Shown piece after piece: positions 35,730 through 42,571 of a DNA stretch of 64,000 bases. A program made the translations under genes and the position numbers. Source of the DNA: JABMOV01 sp964344305. Its GTDB lineage: Bacteria; Fidelibacterota; Marinisomatia; Marinisomatales; JABMOV01. Under the pieces are notes generated by a model. The model was not told where the DNA came from. It worked only from the letters and a program-made list of their open reading frames with translations, and did not search any database. The stretch is from positions 1-64,000 of the forward strand of contig CAYFMT010000010.1 in the NCBI GenBank assembly GCA_964344305.1, in the 5' to 3' direction. Position 1 is the stretch's first letter, and each line of letters starts with the position of its first letter.

Positions 35730-36209
35730 ATGACAGTCAACACAACAAACACGTATACAATTAGCAGCGATGAATCGGATGTTTCACATCCGGTTTTTAC
35801 TATTGGAGTCACATCCCGATTAACAAATACATCTGTTCATGCGCTACGAATGTATGAGGAAAAGGGACTGTTGATCCCTTACAAAACACGTACAAACAGA
35901 CGTTTGTATTCAAAAGCTGATGTAGAGCGGATTCAGTGCATTCGGCATCACATTGATGAAGAAGGACTAAATATTGCCGGAATAAAAGTTCTGCTGGCCA
36001 TGGTCCCCTGTTGGGATATTCGCCCGTGCTCTCATGAAGATCGCATGAACTGTGCAGCCTTCACCTCTGTCAGTGAGCCGTGTTGGGAAGCTGAGCCAAA
36101 GGGAAATGAATGTGAACATGCAAATTGTCGTGAATGCCATGTCTACCAACTGGGACAGCGATGCGCAAATGTAAAACAACTCTATCAAGAAATTTATATC
36201 CGGAAATAA
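35730..36209 (+). CDS. MerR-family regulator with Cys-rich C-terminal domain
   Basis: A 159-residue regulator. Residues 21-90 form the MerR winged helix (FTIGVTSRLTNTSVHALRMYEEKGLL), close to the HspR type. The C-terminal 70 residues contain eight cysteines (94, 100, 108, 118, 128, 133, 136, 145) plus Cys70 in the DNA-binding domain, suited to binding an Fe-S cluster or metal. The ATG at 35730 lacks a clear Shine-Dalgarno sequence and an in-frame stop lies 9 nt upstream, so only the TTG at 35727 or this ATG can be used; a leaderless message is possible. It precedes the molybdoenzyme gene by 6 nt and likely regulates it. Confidence 0.88.
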   Translation: MTVNTTNTYTISSDESDVSHPVFTIGVTSRLTNTSVHALRMYEEKGLLIPYKTRTNRRLYSKADVERIQCIRHHIDEEGLNIAGIKVLLAMVPCWDIRPCSHEDRMNCAAFTSVSEPCWEAEPKGNECEHANCRECHVYQLGQRCANVKQLYQEIYIRK

Positions 36210-36215
36210 AATTGA

Positions 36216-38459
36216 ATGTCTACGATTAATCGAAGAGAATTTATCCGCATAGCGGGATTGGGACTGGGTGGACTGGCCATATCCAACCCACTTTTTAACT
36301 ATTTGAAGGGTGATATTCTAATTCCAGATAGCATCCCGGGTACCTACACAAAAAGAGTACCAACTTACTGTGAAATCTGTTTTTGGAAATGCGCAGGATG
36401 GGTTCACCTGAACGATAATGGGGACATCTGGAAAATAACGGGAAACGATGATGACCCACATTGTAATGGCAGATTTTGTCCTCGTGGCACAGGTGGTGTT
36501 GGTATGTACACTGATGAGGACCGCCTGAAGACACCACTTATTCGTATTGAAAAACGTGGAAAGCAGGTGTTCAAGGAGGCGTCATGGGAAGAGGCTCTTA
36601 ACGTTATTGCTACAAAGATGCAAAAAATCGCAGATGACCATGGACCAGAATGCATCGCACTATTTTCCCACGGTTCCGGTGGAAAATATTTTGGACATCT
36701 ATTAAAAGCATTCGGCTCACCTAACATTACTGCACCGTCTTATGCTCAATGCCGTGGCCCAAGAGAGGTGGGGTTCATTTCAACATTTGGTGAAGGCGTT
36801 CAATCCCCTGAAAGAACAGATATTCGGGATACAAATTGCCTGGTCCTCATTGGGTCCCACATTGGTGAAAACATGCATAATGGTCAGGTACAGGAAATGT
36901 CCCAGGCCATAGACAGGGGTGCCACCATTATAACAGTTGATCCTCGTTTCAGCACGGCTGCAAGTAAATCCAAATACTGGCTCCCCATCAAACCATCCAC
37001 AGATCTTGCATTGCTCCTTTCATGGATCCATGTGTTGATTTATGAAGGCTTGTATCAAAAAGAATATGTAGAAAAATACACTTTCGGATTTGATGAATTG
37101 AAGGAGCACGTTCGTAATTACACACCTGAATGGGCCTACGGTATTACAACTATCAAACCGAGAATGATTAGAGATACGGCACGAGAAATGGCCCATGCTT
37201 CGCCTGCCACCATTGTTCATCCCGGTCGTCACGTAACCTGGTATGGAGATGATACACAACGCCTCAGAGCCATTGCCATTCTCAACGCACTTCTTGGATC
37301 CTGGGGACAGCGTGGTGGATACTACAATCCTGAAAAAGTGGACATCCCAAAAATCAACACGCCAAAATACCCACAGCCAACCCGAACATGGAGAGATGCG
37401 TTTCCCGGAAAATTTCCCCTGGCAGGCATTGCTCTGGCTTCTGGTATCTGTGATGCCTCCATCCCTGCACCTGAAAGAGACTGTTCCTTCAAGGGCTGGA
37501 TTGTTAATGGAACTAACCTTCTTTTTACATTGCCAGATCAGAAAAAAACACTGGAAGCGATACAAAATCTGGATCTTTTGGTTGTGGTAGATACCATGCC
37601 AATGGAAATTACCGGGTATGCGGATGTGATCCTCCCCGAATGCACATATCTTGAACGATATGACACCATTCGCAATAGTCCACACAGGGATCCATTCATC
37701 GCACTTCGAGCACCGGCTGCCAAACCAAAATACAATACAAAATCAGCCTGGGAAATGGCAAGACTTCTCGGATTGAAACTTGGACTGGAAGATTACTTCC
37801 CATATAAAACTCAAGAAGAGGAATTATCCTGGCAGCTTAAGAAAATGGGGACCTCCCTTGAAGAAATGAAACGAATTGGTGTAAAGAAATTTGATCGTGA
37901 CTATGATGATCTCTATCCACTTGAAGGGCTCCCTGACTATGAGTTTAATACCAACACAGGAAAGATTGAGTTGTATTCAACTGAGATAGACGAAGCAGGG
38001 TTTGAACCTATGCCTGTATACACGGCTCATGAAGAACCGCCCACGGGGTATTATCGGTTGATCTATGGACGGGCCCCCATGCACACATTCAGCAGGACTG
38101 CCAATAATCCCAATTTAACTGATCTCATGGATGAAAATATGATCTGGGTCAATCCCAAGGTCGCAAAAGAATGGGATTTAAAGTCCAACCAGGAAATCTG
38201 GCTGGAAAACCAGGATGGGGTTATTAGTTCTAATTCCATAAAAGTGCGCATAACCGAGAGGATACGATTTGATTCTGTCTATATGGTCCATGGTTTTGGT
38301 CATACTCAAAAGCAAATGACCAGGGCCTTCAAGCGTGGGGTTTCAGATTCAGAAATGATCACGAAAGTTCATGAAGACCCATTAATGGGCGGGACTGGTA
38401 TGCGTGGGAATTTTGTTACATTCCTTGTGGATGAACCTGTCATGAAAGGAACATCCTGA
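36216..38459 (+). CDS. Molybdopterin oxidoreductase, PsrA/PhsA-like catalytic subunit
   Basis: A 747-residue complex iron-sulfur molybdoenzyme. It begins with a twin-arginine signal (NRREFIRIAG), then the [4Fe-4S] domain with Cys52, Cys55, Cys59 and Cys88. Cys179 in SYAQCRGPRE is at the position of the Mo ligand, which fits polysulfide/thiosulfate reductases and excludes the Ser or Asp ligands of DMSO or nitrate reductase. The C-terminal molydopterin-dinucleotide-binding domain contains the GRAPMHTFSRTANN segment. It would act in the periplasm with the two following subunits. Direction, reduction or oxidation of a sulfur compound, cannot be read from the sequence; arsenite- or tetrathionate-type substrates are less likely alternatives. 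Confidence 0.9.
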   Translation: MSTINRREFIRIAGLGLGGLAISNPLFNYLKGDILIPDSIPGTYTKRVPTYCEICFWKCAGWVHLNDNGDIWKITGNDDDPHCNGRFCPRGTGGVGMYTDEDRLKTPLIRIEKRGKQVFKEASWEEALNVIATKMQKIADDHGPECIALFSHGSGGKYFGHLLKAFGSPNITAPSYAQCRGPREVGFISTFGEGVQSPERTDIRDTNCLVLIGSHIGENMHNGQVQEMSQAIDRGATIITVDPRFSTAASKSKYWLPIKPSTDLALLLSWIHVLIYEGLYQKEYVEKYTFGFDELKEHVRNYTPEWAYGITTIKPRMIRDTAREMAHASPATIVHPGRHVTWYGDDTQRLRAIAILNALLGSWGQRGGYYNPEKVDIPKINTPKYPQPTRTWRDAFPGKFPLAGIALASGICDASIPAPERDCSFKGWIVNGTNLLFTLPDQKKTLEAIQNLDLLVVVDTMPMEITGYADVILPECTYLERYDTIRNSPHRDPFIALRAPAAKPKYNTKSAWEMARLLGLKLGLEDYFPYKTQEEELSWQLKKMGTSLEEMKRIGVKKFDRDYDDLYPLEGLPDYEFNTNTGKIELYSTEIDEAGFEPMPVYTAHEEPPTGYYRLIYGRAPMHTFSRTANNPNLTDLMDENMIWVNPKVAKEWDLKSNQEIWLENQDGVISSNSIKVRITERIRFDSVYMVHGFGHTQKQMTRAFKRGVSDSEMITKVHEDPLMGGTGMRGNFVTFLVDEPVMKGTS

Positions 38460-38992
38460 TGCGGTATGCCATGGCCATTGATACAAAAAAATGTGTGGGC
38501 TGTTCAGACTGCGTGGTCGCTTGTCAAATCGAAAATGATGTTCCGATTGGCTACTGCAGGGATTGGATTATTGAATCCGTTTCAGGTACCTACCCCAAGC
38601 TATCCTTGGAATATAGATCTGAAAGATGCAACCATTGTACCAATTCTCCCTGTGTCAGGAGTTGTCCTACCTCCGCATCCCATTATGGAGAAGGTGGCCT
38701 TGTCCTGGTGGACCCAAAGGAGTGCATAGGTTGCAAGGCATGCATTGCTTCCTGTCCGTACGATGCACGATTTGTGCACCCTGAGGGGTACATTGATAAA
38801 TGCACTTTTTGTGTCCAAAGGGTAACCAAAGGTGAACAACCTGCCTGTGTGTCTGTTTGTCCCACAAACTGCATGTATTTTGGGGACCTTGACGATCCAA
38901 ATAGTGATGTGTCCATTGCGATCAAGAACCATAGATGGAAAACGCTCATCCCAGAAGCGGGTACGGGACCCAATATTTACTATTTGATTTGA
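38459..38992 (+). CDS. Four-cluster ferredoxin subunit, PsrB/PhsB-like
   Basis: A 177-residue electron-transfer subunit with four [4Fe-4S] motifs in the usual order: C-VG-C-SD-C-VVA-C near residue 12-22, C-NH-C-TNSP-C-VRS-C near 60-71, C-IG-C-KA-C-IAS-C near 92-102, and the C-TF-C plus C-VSV-C pair near 119-139. It has no signal peptide and would be co-exported with the catalytic subunit. Its ATG shares a base with the stop of that subunit (TGATG). It links the Mo site to the membrane subunit. Confidence 0.94.
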   Translation: MRYAMAIDTKKCVGCSDCVVACQIENDVPIGYCRDWIIESVSGTYPKLSLEYRSERCNHCTNSPCVRSCPTSASHYGEGGLVLVDPKECIGCKACIASCPYDARFVHPEGYIDKCTFCVQRVTKGEQPACVSVCPTNCMYFGDLDDPNSDVSIAIKNHRWKTLIPEAGTGPNIYYLI

Positions 38993-38999
38993 GGTAATA

Positions 39000-39941
39000 A
39001 TGGTAGAAGAACTCATTGTAAGCGGTAGGCATAATCCAGAAATCGATCCCATGCTGCACATCTGGGGTTGGGAGATTCCTCTCTACCTTTTCCTCGGTGG
39101 GCTGGTTGCAGGGATACTGTTTTTCTCAGGATTTCTTTATGTGCGCGGTCGCTCCGATACCTACCCTACCGCGGTTAAATGGGCCCCACTTTTCACACCA
39201 ATACTTCTGGGTATTGGGCTCCTTGCTCTGTTGATGGATTTATCACACAAACTTTATTTCTGGCAATTGTATACAAATATTCGATTTGAATCGCCCATGT
39301 CCTGGGGCGCATGGACCCTTCTGATTGTCACACCGCTATCTGCCGTTTGGGCAGCAAGCTGGGTGAAGGATCTTTATCCAAATTTCAAATGGCCTCATGT
39401 CCTTATTGATGAATTTTTCCGGTGGTTTGAGTCTTATAAAAAACTCACAGCCTGGGCATTAATGGTTCTGTCTGTCATTTTAGGTATGTATACCGGGATC
39501 CTTCTATCCGCATTTAATGCAAGGCCATTCTGGAACACTGCTATCCTGGGACCATTGTTTTTGGTTTCCGGTTTATCTGCCGGTGCAGCCTTTACACTCT
39601 TTTTCTCCAAGACCCGCCAGGAAAAAAAGCTGTTTGTTCAATTTGATTTAATACTCATAGGCATTGAGCTATTTCTCATTGTTCACCTTTTCATGGGATT
39701 TCTGGCAGGAACACAGGTACACATTGAGGCTGCACAACTGTTTTTAGGTGGGCCATACACCACTGTATTCTGGGTATTTGTTGTGTTTCTTGGACTTATT
39801 CTACCAGCCATTTTTGAAATTTTAGAATTCAATAAATATAAGATACCACATTTTATTCCACCACTACTGGTAATCATTGGGGGTCTGTTACTTCGATTCA
39901 TCGTGGTAGATGCAGGTCAGGCCAGTCGATGGTTATATTAA
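39000..39941 (+). CDS. NrfD/PsrC-type membrane subunit
   Basis: A 313-residue membrane protein with eight hydrophobic segments of the NrfD/PsrC family. The first has GWEIPLYLFLGGLVAG, and the loop before the third includes LDLSHKLYFWQLYT-like sequence (LMDLSHKLYFWQLY), as in quinone-binding PsrC. It has no heme ligand set; electrons pass between quinone and the ferredoxin subunit. It has a strong GAGGT ribosome binding site. It completes the PsrABC-like complex. Confidence 0.92.
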   Translation: MVEELIVSGRHNPEIDPMLHIWGWEIPLYLFLGGLVAGILFFSGFLYVRGRSDTYPTAVKWAPLFTPILLGIGLLALLMDLSHKLYFWQLYTNIRFESPMSWGAWTLLIVTPLSAVWAASWVKDLYPNFKWPHVLIDEFFRWFESYKKLTAWALMVLSVILGMYTGILLSAFNARPFWNTAILGPLFLVSGLSAGAAFTLFFSKTRQEKKLFVQFDLILIGIELFLIVHLFMGFLAGTQVHIEAAQLFLGGPYTTVFWVFVVFLGLILPAIFEILEFNKYKIPHFIPPLLVIIGGLLLRFIVVDAGQASRWLY

Positions 39942-39957
39942 TCGGATTGAGAAAAAC

Positions 39958-40467
39958 ATGAAATCAAAATATATGAATCCTTATTTAGCCGGGATTTTGC
40001 TTGGATTTGTCCTGCTCACTGCTTTCTTTTTCAGTGGTCGCGGCCTGGGCGCAAGCGGCGCAGTAAAAAGTGTCGTGGTTGCAATTGAGCATACCATTGC
40101 ACCGGAACACACAGAATCCAATGGGTTTTTTGGAAAGTATGTTAAGGATGGAAAAAAACCAATGCAGAGCTGGCTGGTTTACCAGGTTCTTGGAGTACTT
40201 GTTGGGGGATTTATTTCTGGTGCACTTGCAGGTCGATTAAAAATCAAAACAGAGCATTCACCGAAAATAACTGTAAACAAACGGTTGATTATGGCAGGTA
40301 TCGGTGGCATACTATTCGGCTATGGCAGTCAACTGGGACGGGGATGTACATCAGGGTCAGCTCTCACTGGAATGGCAGTTTTATCTGTATCAGGGTTTGT
40401 ATCTATGGCAGCTATATTCGGTACTGCTTTTCTATTTGCATACATATTTAGAAAGAATTGGATTTAG
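39958..40467 (+). CDS. Half-size YeeE/YedE family protein, first half
   Basis: A 169-residue membrane protein with four to five hydrophobic segments. It has the family motif GRGCTSG with Cys130 (QLGRGCTSGSALTG). In full-length YeeE/TsuA, cysteines in such motifs pass thiosulfate through the membrane by hydrogen bonds. Here the protein is about half the full length; the next gene supplies the other half. ATG 39958 is chosen over a start inside the NrfD gene. It has a long periplasmic or cytoplasmic loop with HTIAPEHTESNG between segments one and two. Confidence 0.88.
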   Translation: MKSKYMNPYLAGILLGFVLLTAFFFSGRGLGASGAVKSVVVAIEHTIAPEHTESNGFFGKYVKDGKKPMQSWLVYQVLGVLVGGFISGALAGRLKIKTEHSPKITVNKRLIMAGIGGILFGYGSQLGRGCTSGSALTGMAVLSVSGFVSMAAIFGTAFLFAYIFRKNWI

Positions 40468-40476
40468 GGGGAAGTT

Positions 40477-41067
40477 ATGGCACCATTAATACCTCAGGAA
40501 ATAATTGGAGAAGGGTGGAATTTCTTCATCGCATTTGTGGTGGGCATTGGATTTGGGTTTGTTCTTGAGCAGGCAGGCTTTTCTTCAAGCAGAAAACTTG
40601 TTGGTGTGTTTTACGGGTACGATACAGTCGTGTTAAAAGTATTCTTTACTGCAGCTATCACTGGAATGCTTGGATTATTGTATATGAGTCTGTTTGGCTG
40701 GATTGACTTGAATCTTATCTGGGTAAATCCACTGTTTCTCTGGTCATCCATCGTTGGCGGAGTCATTATGGGTCTTGGCTTTATTATTGGGGGTTACTGT
40801 CCAGGCACTAGTGCCTGTGCAGTGGCAATTGGAAAAATTGATGCCCTGGTCTTCATTGGGGGAATTTTTATAGGTATTCTTTTATTTGGGGAAACATTTC
40901 CTCTCATAAAAACCCTCTACATGGCCGGTTCATTTGGATCTTTGAAACTGTCACAGGTTATAGGTATCTCCCAGGGCGTGCTTGTTTTATTGGTGATTGT
41001 GGCAGCCAGTATCATGTTCTATCTCGGGGAACTGGCAGAAAAGAAATTCCCCAGAGATGAGTATTAG
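40477..41067 (+). CDS. Half-size YeeE/YedE family protein (DUF6691-like), second half
   Basis: A 196-residue membrane protein with five to six hydrophobic segments. Its motif GGYCPGTSACAVA carries Cys108 and Cys113, and the N-terminal FGFVLEQAGFSSSRK matches the opening of YeeE/YedE proteins. It lies 9 nt after the first half with a strong GGGGGAAG ribosome binding site. The two halves probably form one transporter for thiosulfate or another sulfur compound. Whether the pair imports or exports is inferred only from family knowledge. Confidence 0.88.
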   Translation: MAPLIPQEIIGEGWNFFIAFVVGIGFGFVLEQAGFSSSRKLVGVFYGYDTVVLKVFFTAAITGMLGLLYMSLFGWIDLNLIWVNPLFLWSSIVGGVIMGLGFIIGGYCPGTSACAVAIGKIDALVFIGGIFIGILLFGETFPLIKTLYMAGSFGSLKLSQVIGISQGVLVLLVIVAASIMFYLGELAEKKFPRDEY

Positions 41068-41076
41068 GAGTTTGAC

Positions 41077-41712
41077 ATGGCCAGAATAAAATTAACACCA
41101 AGGGTATTGCTTACATCATTTGTCCTCGTTTTGGGTGTATTACTTTCCATGGTACCTGAAAATACAACACAGCCATATAAACTAACGGCAAACCAAATGC
41201 TTGCTGAAGTGCAGTACGGTGCAGAAATGATCATTCCTGATGACCTTGCCCACTGGCTGGTGAACCAGGATCCGTCCATTCAGCTAATTGATGTTCGCAC
41301 ACCAGGTGAATATGAAGCGTTTCACCTACCGAATGCCATAAATATTCCGTTTCTAGAATTATTGTCAAAAGACTGGAATCCCTGGCTGGATCAAGGAACC
41401 AGAATGAATATCTTATATTCAAACGGGACCACAAAAGCGCATGAAGCATGGATGATCATCAGACAGCTTGGATATGAAAATAACTACGTGTTGCAGGGTG
41501 GGCTGAATTACTGGGCAGAAACCATTCTACATCCAGATACGCCATCTAGCTCCTCTCCAGATGATGAAATAGCACGTTACGAATTCAGGAAAGGTGCCTC
41601 TCAGTTTTTTGGTGGAGCCTCAACCACTCCAACCGCCAATACAAAATCGGAGAGTAAAAAGCCCAGAATCATACCAAAAAAGAAAAAGAAAAAAGCTGAG
41701 GGCGGTTGTTAG
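41077..41712 (+). CDS. Membrane-anchored rhodanese-like protein with C-terminal GGC tail
   Basis: A 211-residue protein. Residues 9-26 form an N-terminal membrane anchor and residues 52-150 a rhodanese fold (IQLIDVRTPGEYEAFHLPNAINIP; later GGLNYW). The active-site loop is YSNGTTKAHEAW at 114-125: Ser115 stands where the catalytic persulfide Cys belongs. The only cysteine in the whole protein is Cys211, the last residue, at the end of a 60-residue flexible tail with a KKKKKK stretch and EGGC terminus. Such a lone terminal Cys suggests a sulfur-carrier arm. GGAG 10 nt upstream of the ATG supports the start. It ends the sulfur operon. Confidence 0.85.
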   Translation: MARIKLTPRVLLTSFVLVLGVLLSMVPENTTQPYKLTANQMLAEVQYGAEMIIPDDLAHWLVNQDPSIQLIDVRTPGEYEAFHLPNAINIPFLELLSKDWNPWLDQGTRMNILYSNGTTKAHEAWMIIRQLGYENNYVLQGGLNYWAETILHPDTPSSSSPDDEIARYEFRKGASQFFGGASTTPTANTKSESKKPRIIPKKKKKKAEGGC

Positions 41713-41716
41713 TATT

Positions 41717-41743
41717 AATCCCCGGTTATTCCGGGGATTTTTT
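41717..41743 (+). terminator. Intrinsic terminator of the sulfur island
   Basis: AATCCCCGG (41717-41725), loop TTATT, then CCGGGGATT (41731-41739) and a T-run to 41743. It is a perfect 9-bp GC-rich stem 5 nt after the rhodanese-like gene stop, and marks the end of the transcript. Confidence 0.92.
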
Positions 41744-41872
41744 ATCGACCTACCCCTGGAATTCCCTTCCATTCTTTATTTCGATTAAACCCCATTTACC
41801 TTTAATTTATTTTTCTGGAATAATCTTATTAAACATGGAAACCGTCTTTATCTACCAGCATTTGATGACTAA

Positions 41873-42571
41873 ATGAAAAAAATCATAATCATAGTTGCTC
41901 TCATTGCTTCCTCAATCATCCTTGCACAGGATACAACCCGTATCTATGGTGTGTCGCTGGATATCAAACGCAATGGATTGTTTGTGCAAATCCGTGCCTC
42001 AGAAAAAATTGAACTTGCGGACGTAACCGGGTGGCAAGCAAAAAATAACTGGTTTTATGTCACCGTTATGAATGCCTGGGCTGATTCAGTGAAGATCACA
42101 TCGGCAAAAGCACTTTATCCCGTTCAGGAAATTCAGGCCATCAATATCAATAACACTGTTCAACTTGGTTTCAAAGTGAACAAAGATATAGAACATTTTG
42201 AGTTTTACCCTTCGGATGTTACTCCGGGGATGATCCTGTCATTGCATTTCCCAGTGGATGATGTGATGGTGGCACTGGAAGAAGAAAAAATGGAAGGGAA
42301 AGTCTCGCGTCCTGTTCGTGTACCCGTGGTACTGAGCCGTGCTTTCACACAGAGTGCAGGTGGGGATACCGCATCCGTGAGCCAATCAGGTTATTCAAAT
42401 GTTAGGAACAGCTGTTATCTCCTGGGGACCATGTTTACTCTCTCAGGCATGGTTGAAAACCGTTCGGACCATCGAAGCAGTGTCTGGGAAACCACTGCAG
42501 GTTTGACACTCATTGCCCTGACATTTACCTATGATCGGTTTATTCGGAACGATTCCGATATTAATGAGTGA
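41873..42571 (+). CDS. Secreted protein, possible AMIN-like domain
   Basis: A 232-residue protein with a signal peptide (MKKIIIIVALIASSIILAQ). The next 120 residues show alternating strands (LDIKRNGLFVQIRASEKIEL, WFYVTVMNAWAD, VQLGFKVNKDIEHFEFYP) like the AMIN domain of envelope proteins; this match is tentative. After that comes a linker and a hydrophobic segment near residue 185-200 and 210-225. The stop overlaps the next gene by 8 nt, so the two are likely coupled. Function unknown; an envelope location is expected. Confidence 0.68.
   Translation: MKKIIIIVALIASSIILAQDTTRIYGVSLDIKRNGLFVQIRASEKIELADVTGWQAKNNWFYVTVMNAWADSVKITSAKALYPVQEIQAININNTVQLGFKVNKDIEHFEFYPSDVTPGMILSLHFPVDDVMVALEEEKMEGKVSRPVRVPVVLSRAFTQSAGGDTASVSQSGYSNVRNSCYLLGTMFTLSGMVENRSDHRSSVWETTAGLTLIALTFTYDRFIRNDSDINE

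Noticed and set aside
37020..37685. A 221-codon minus-strand frame opposite the molybdoenzyme gene
   Set aside because: It is a complement of well-conserved coding sequence and has no promoter or ribosome binding site.
34828..41825. TGGAATAATC shared by two gaps (34828 and 41815)
   Set aside because: A 10-nt match with diverging flanks can arise by chance in AT-rich DNA, and at 34828 the motif is part of a hairpin that is absent at 41815.
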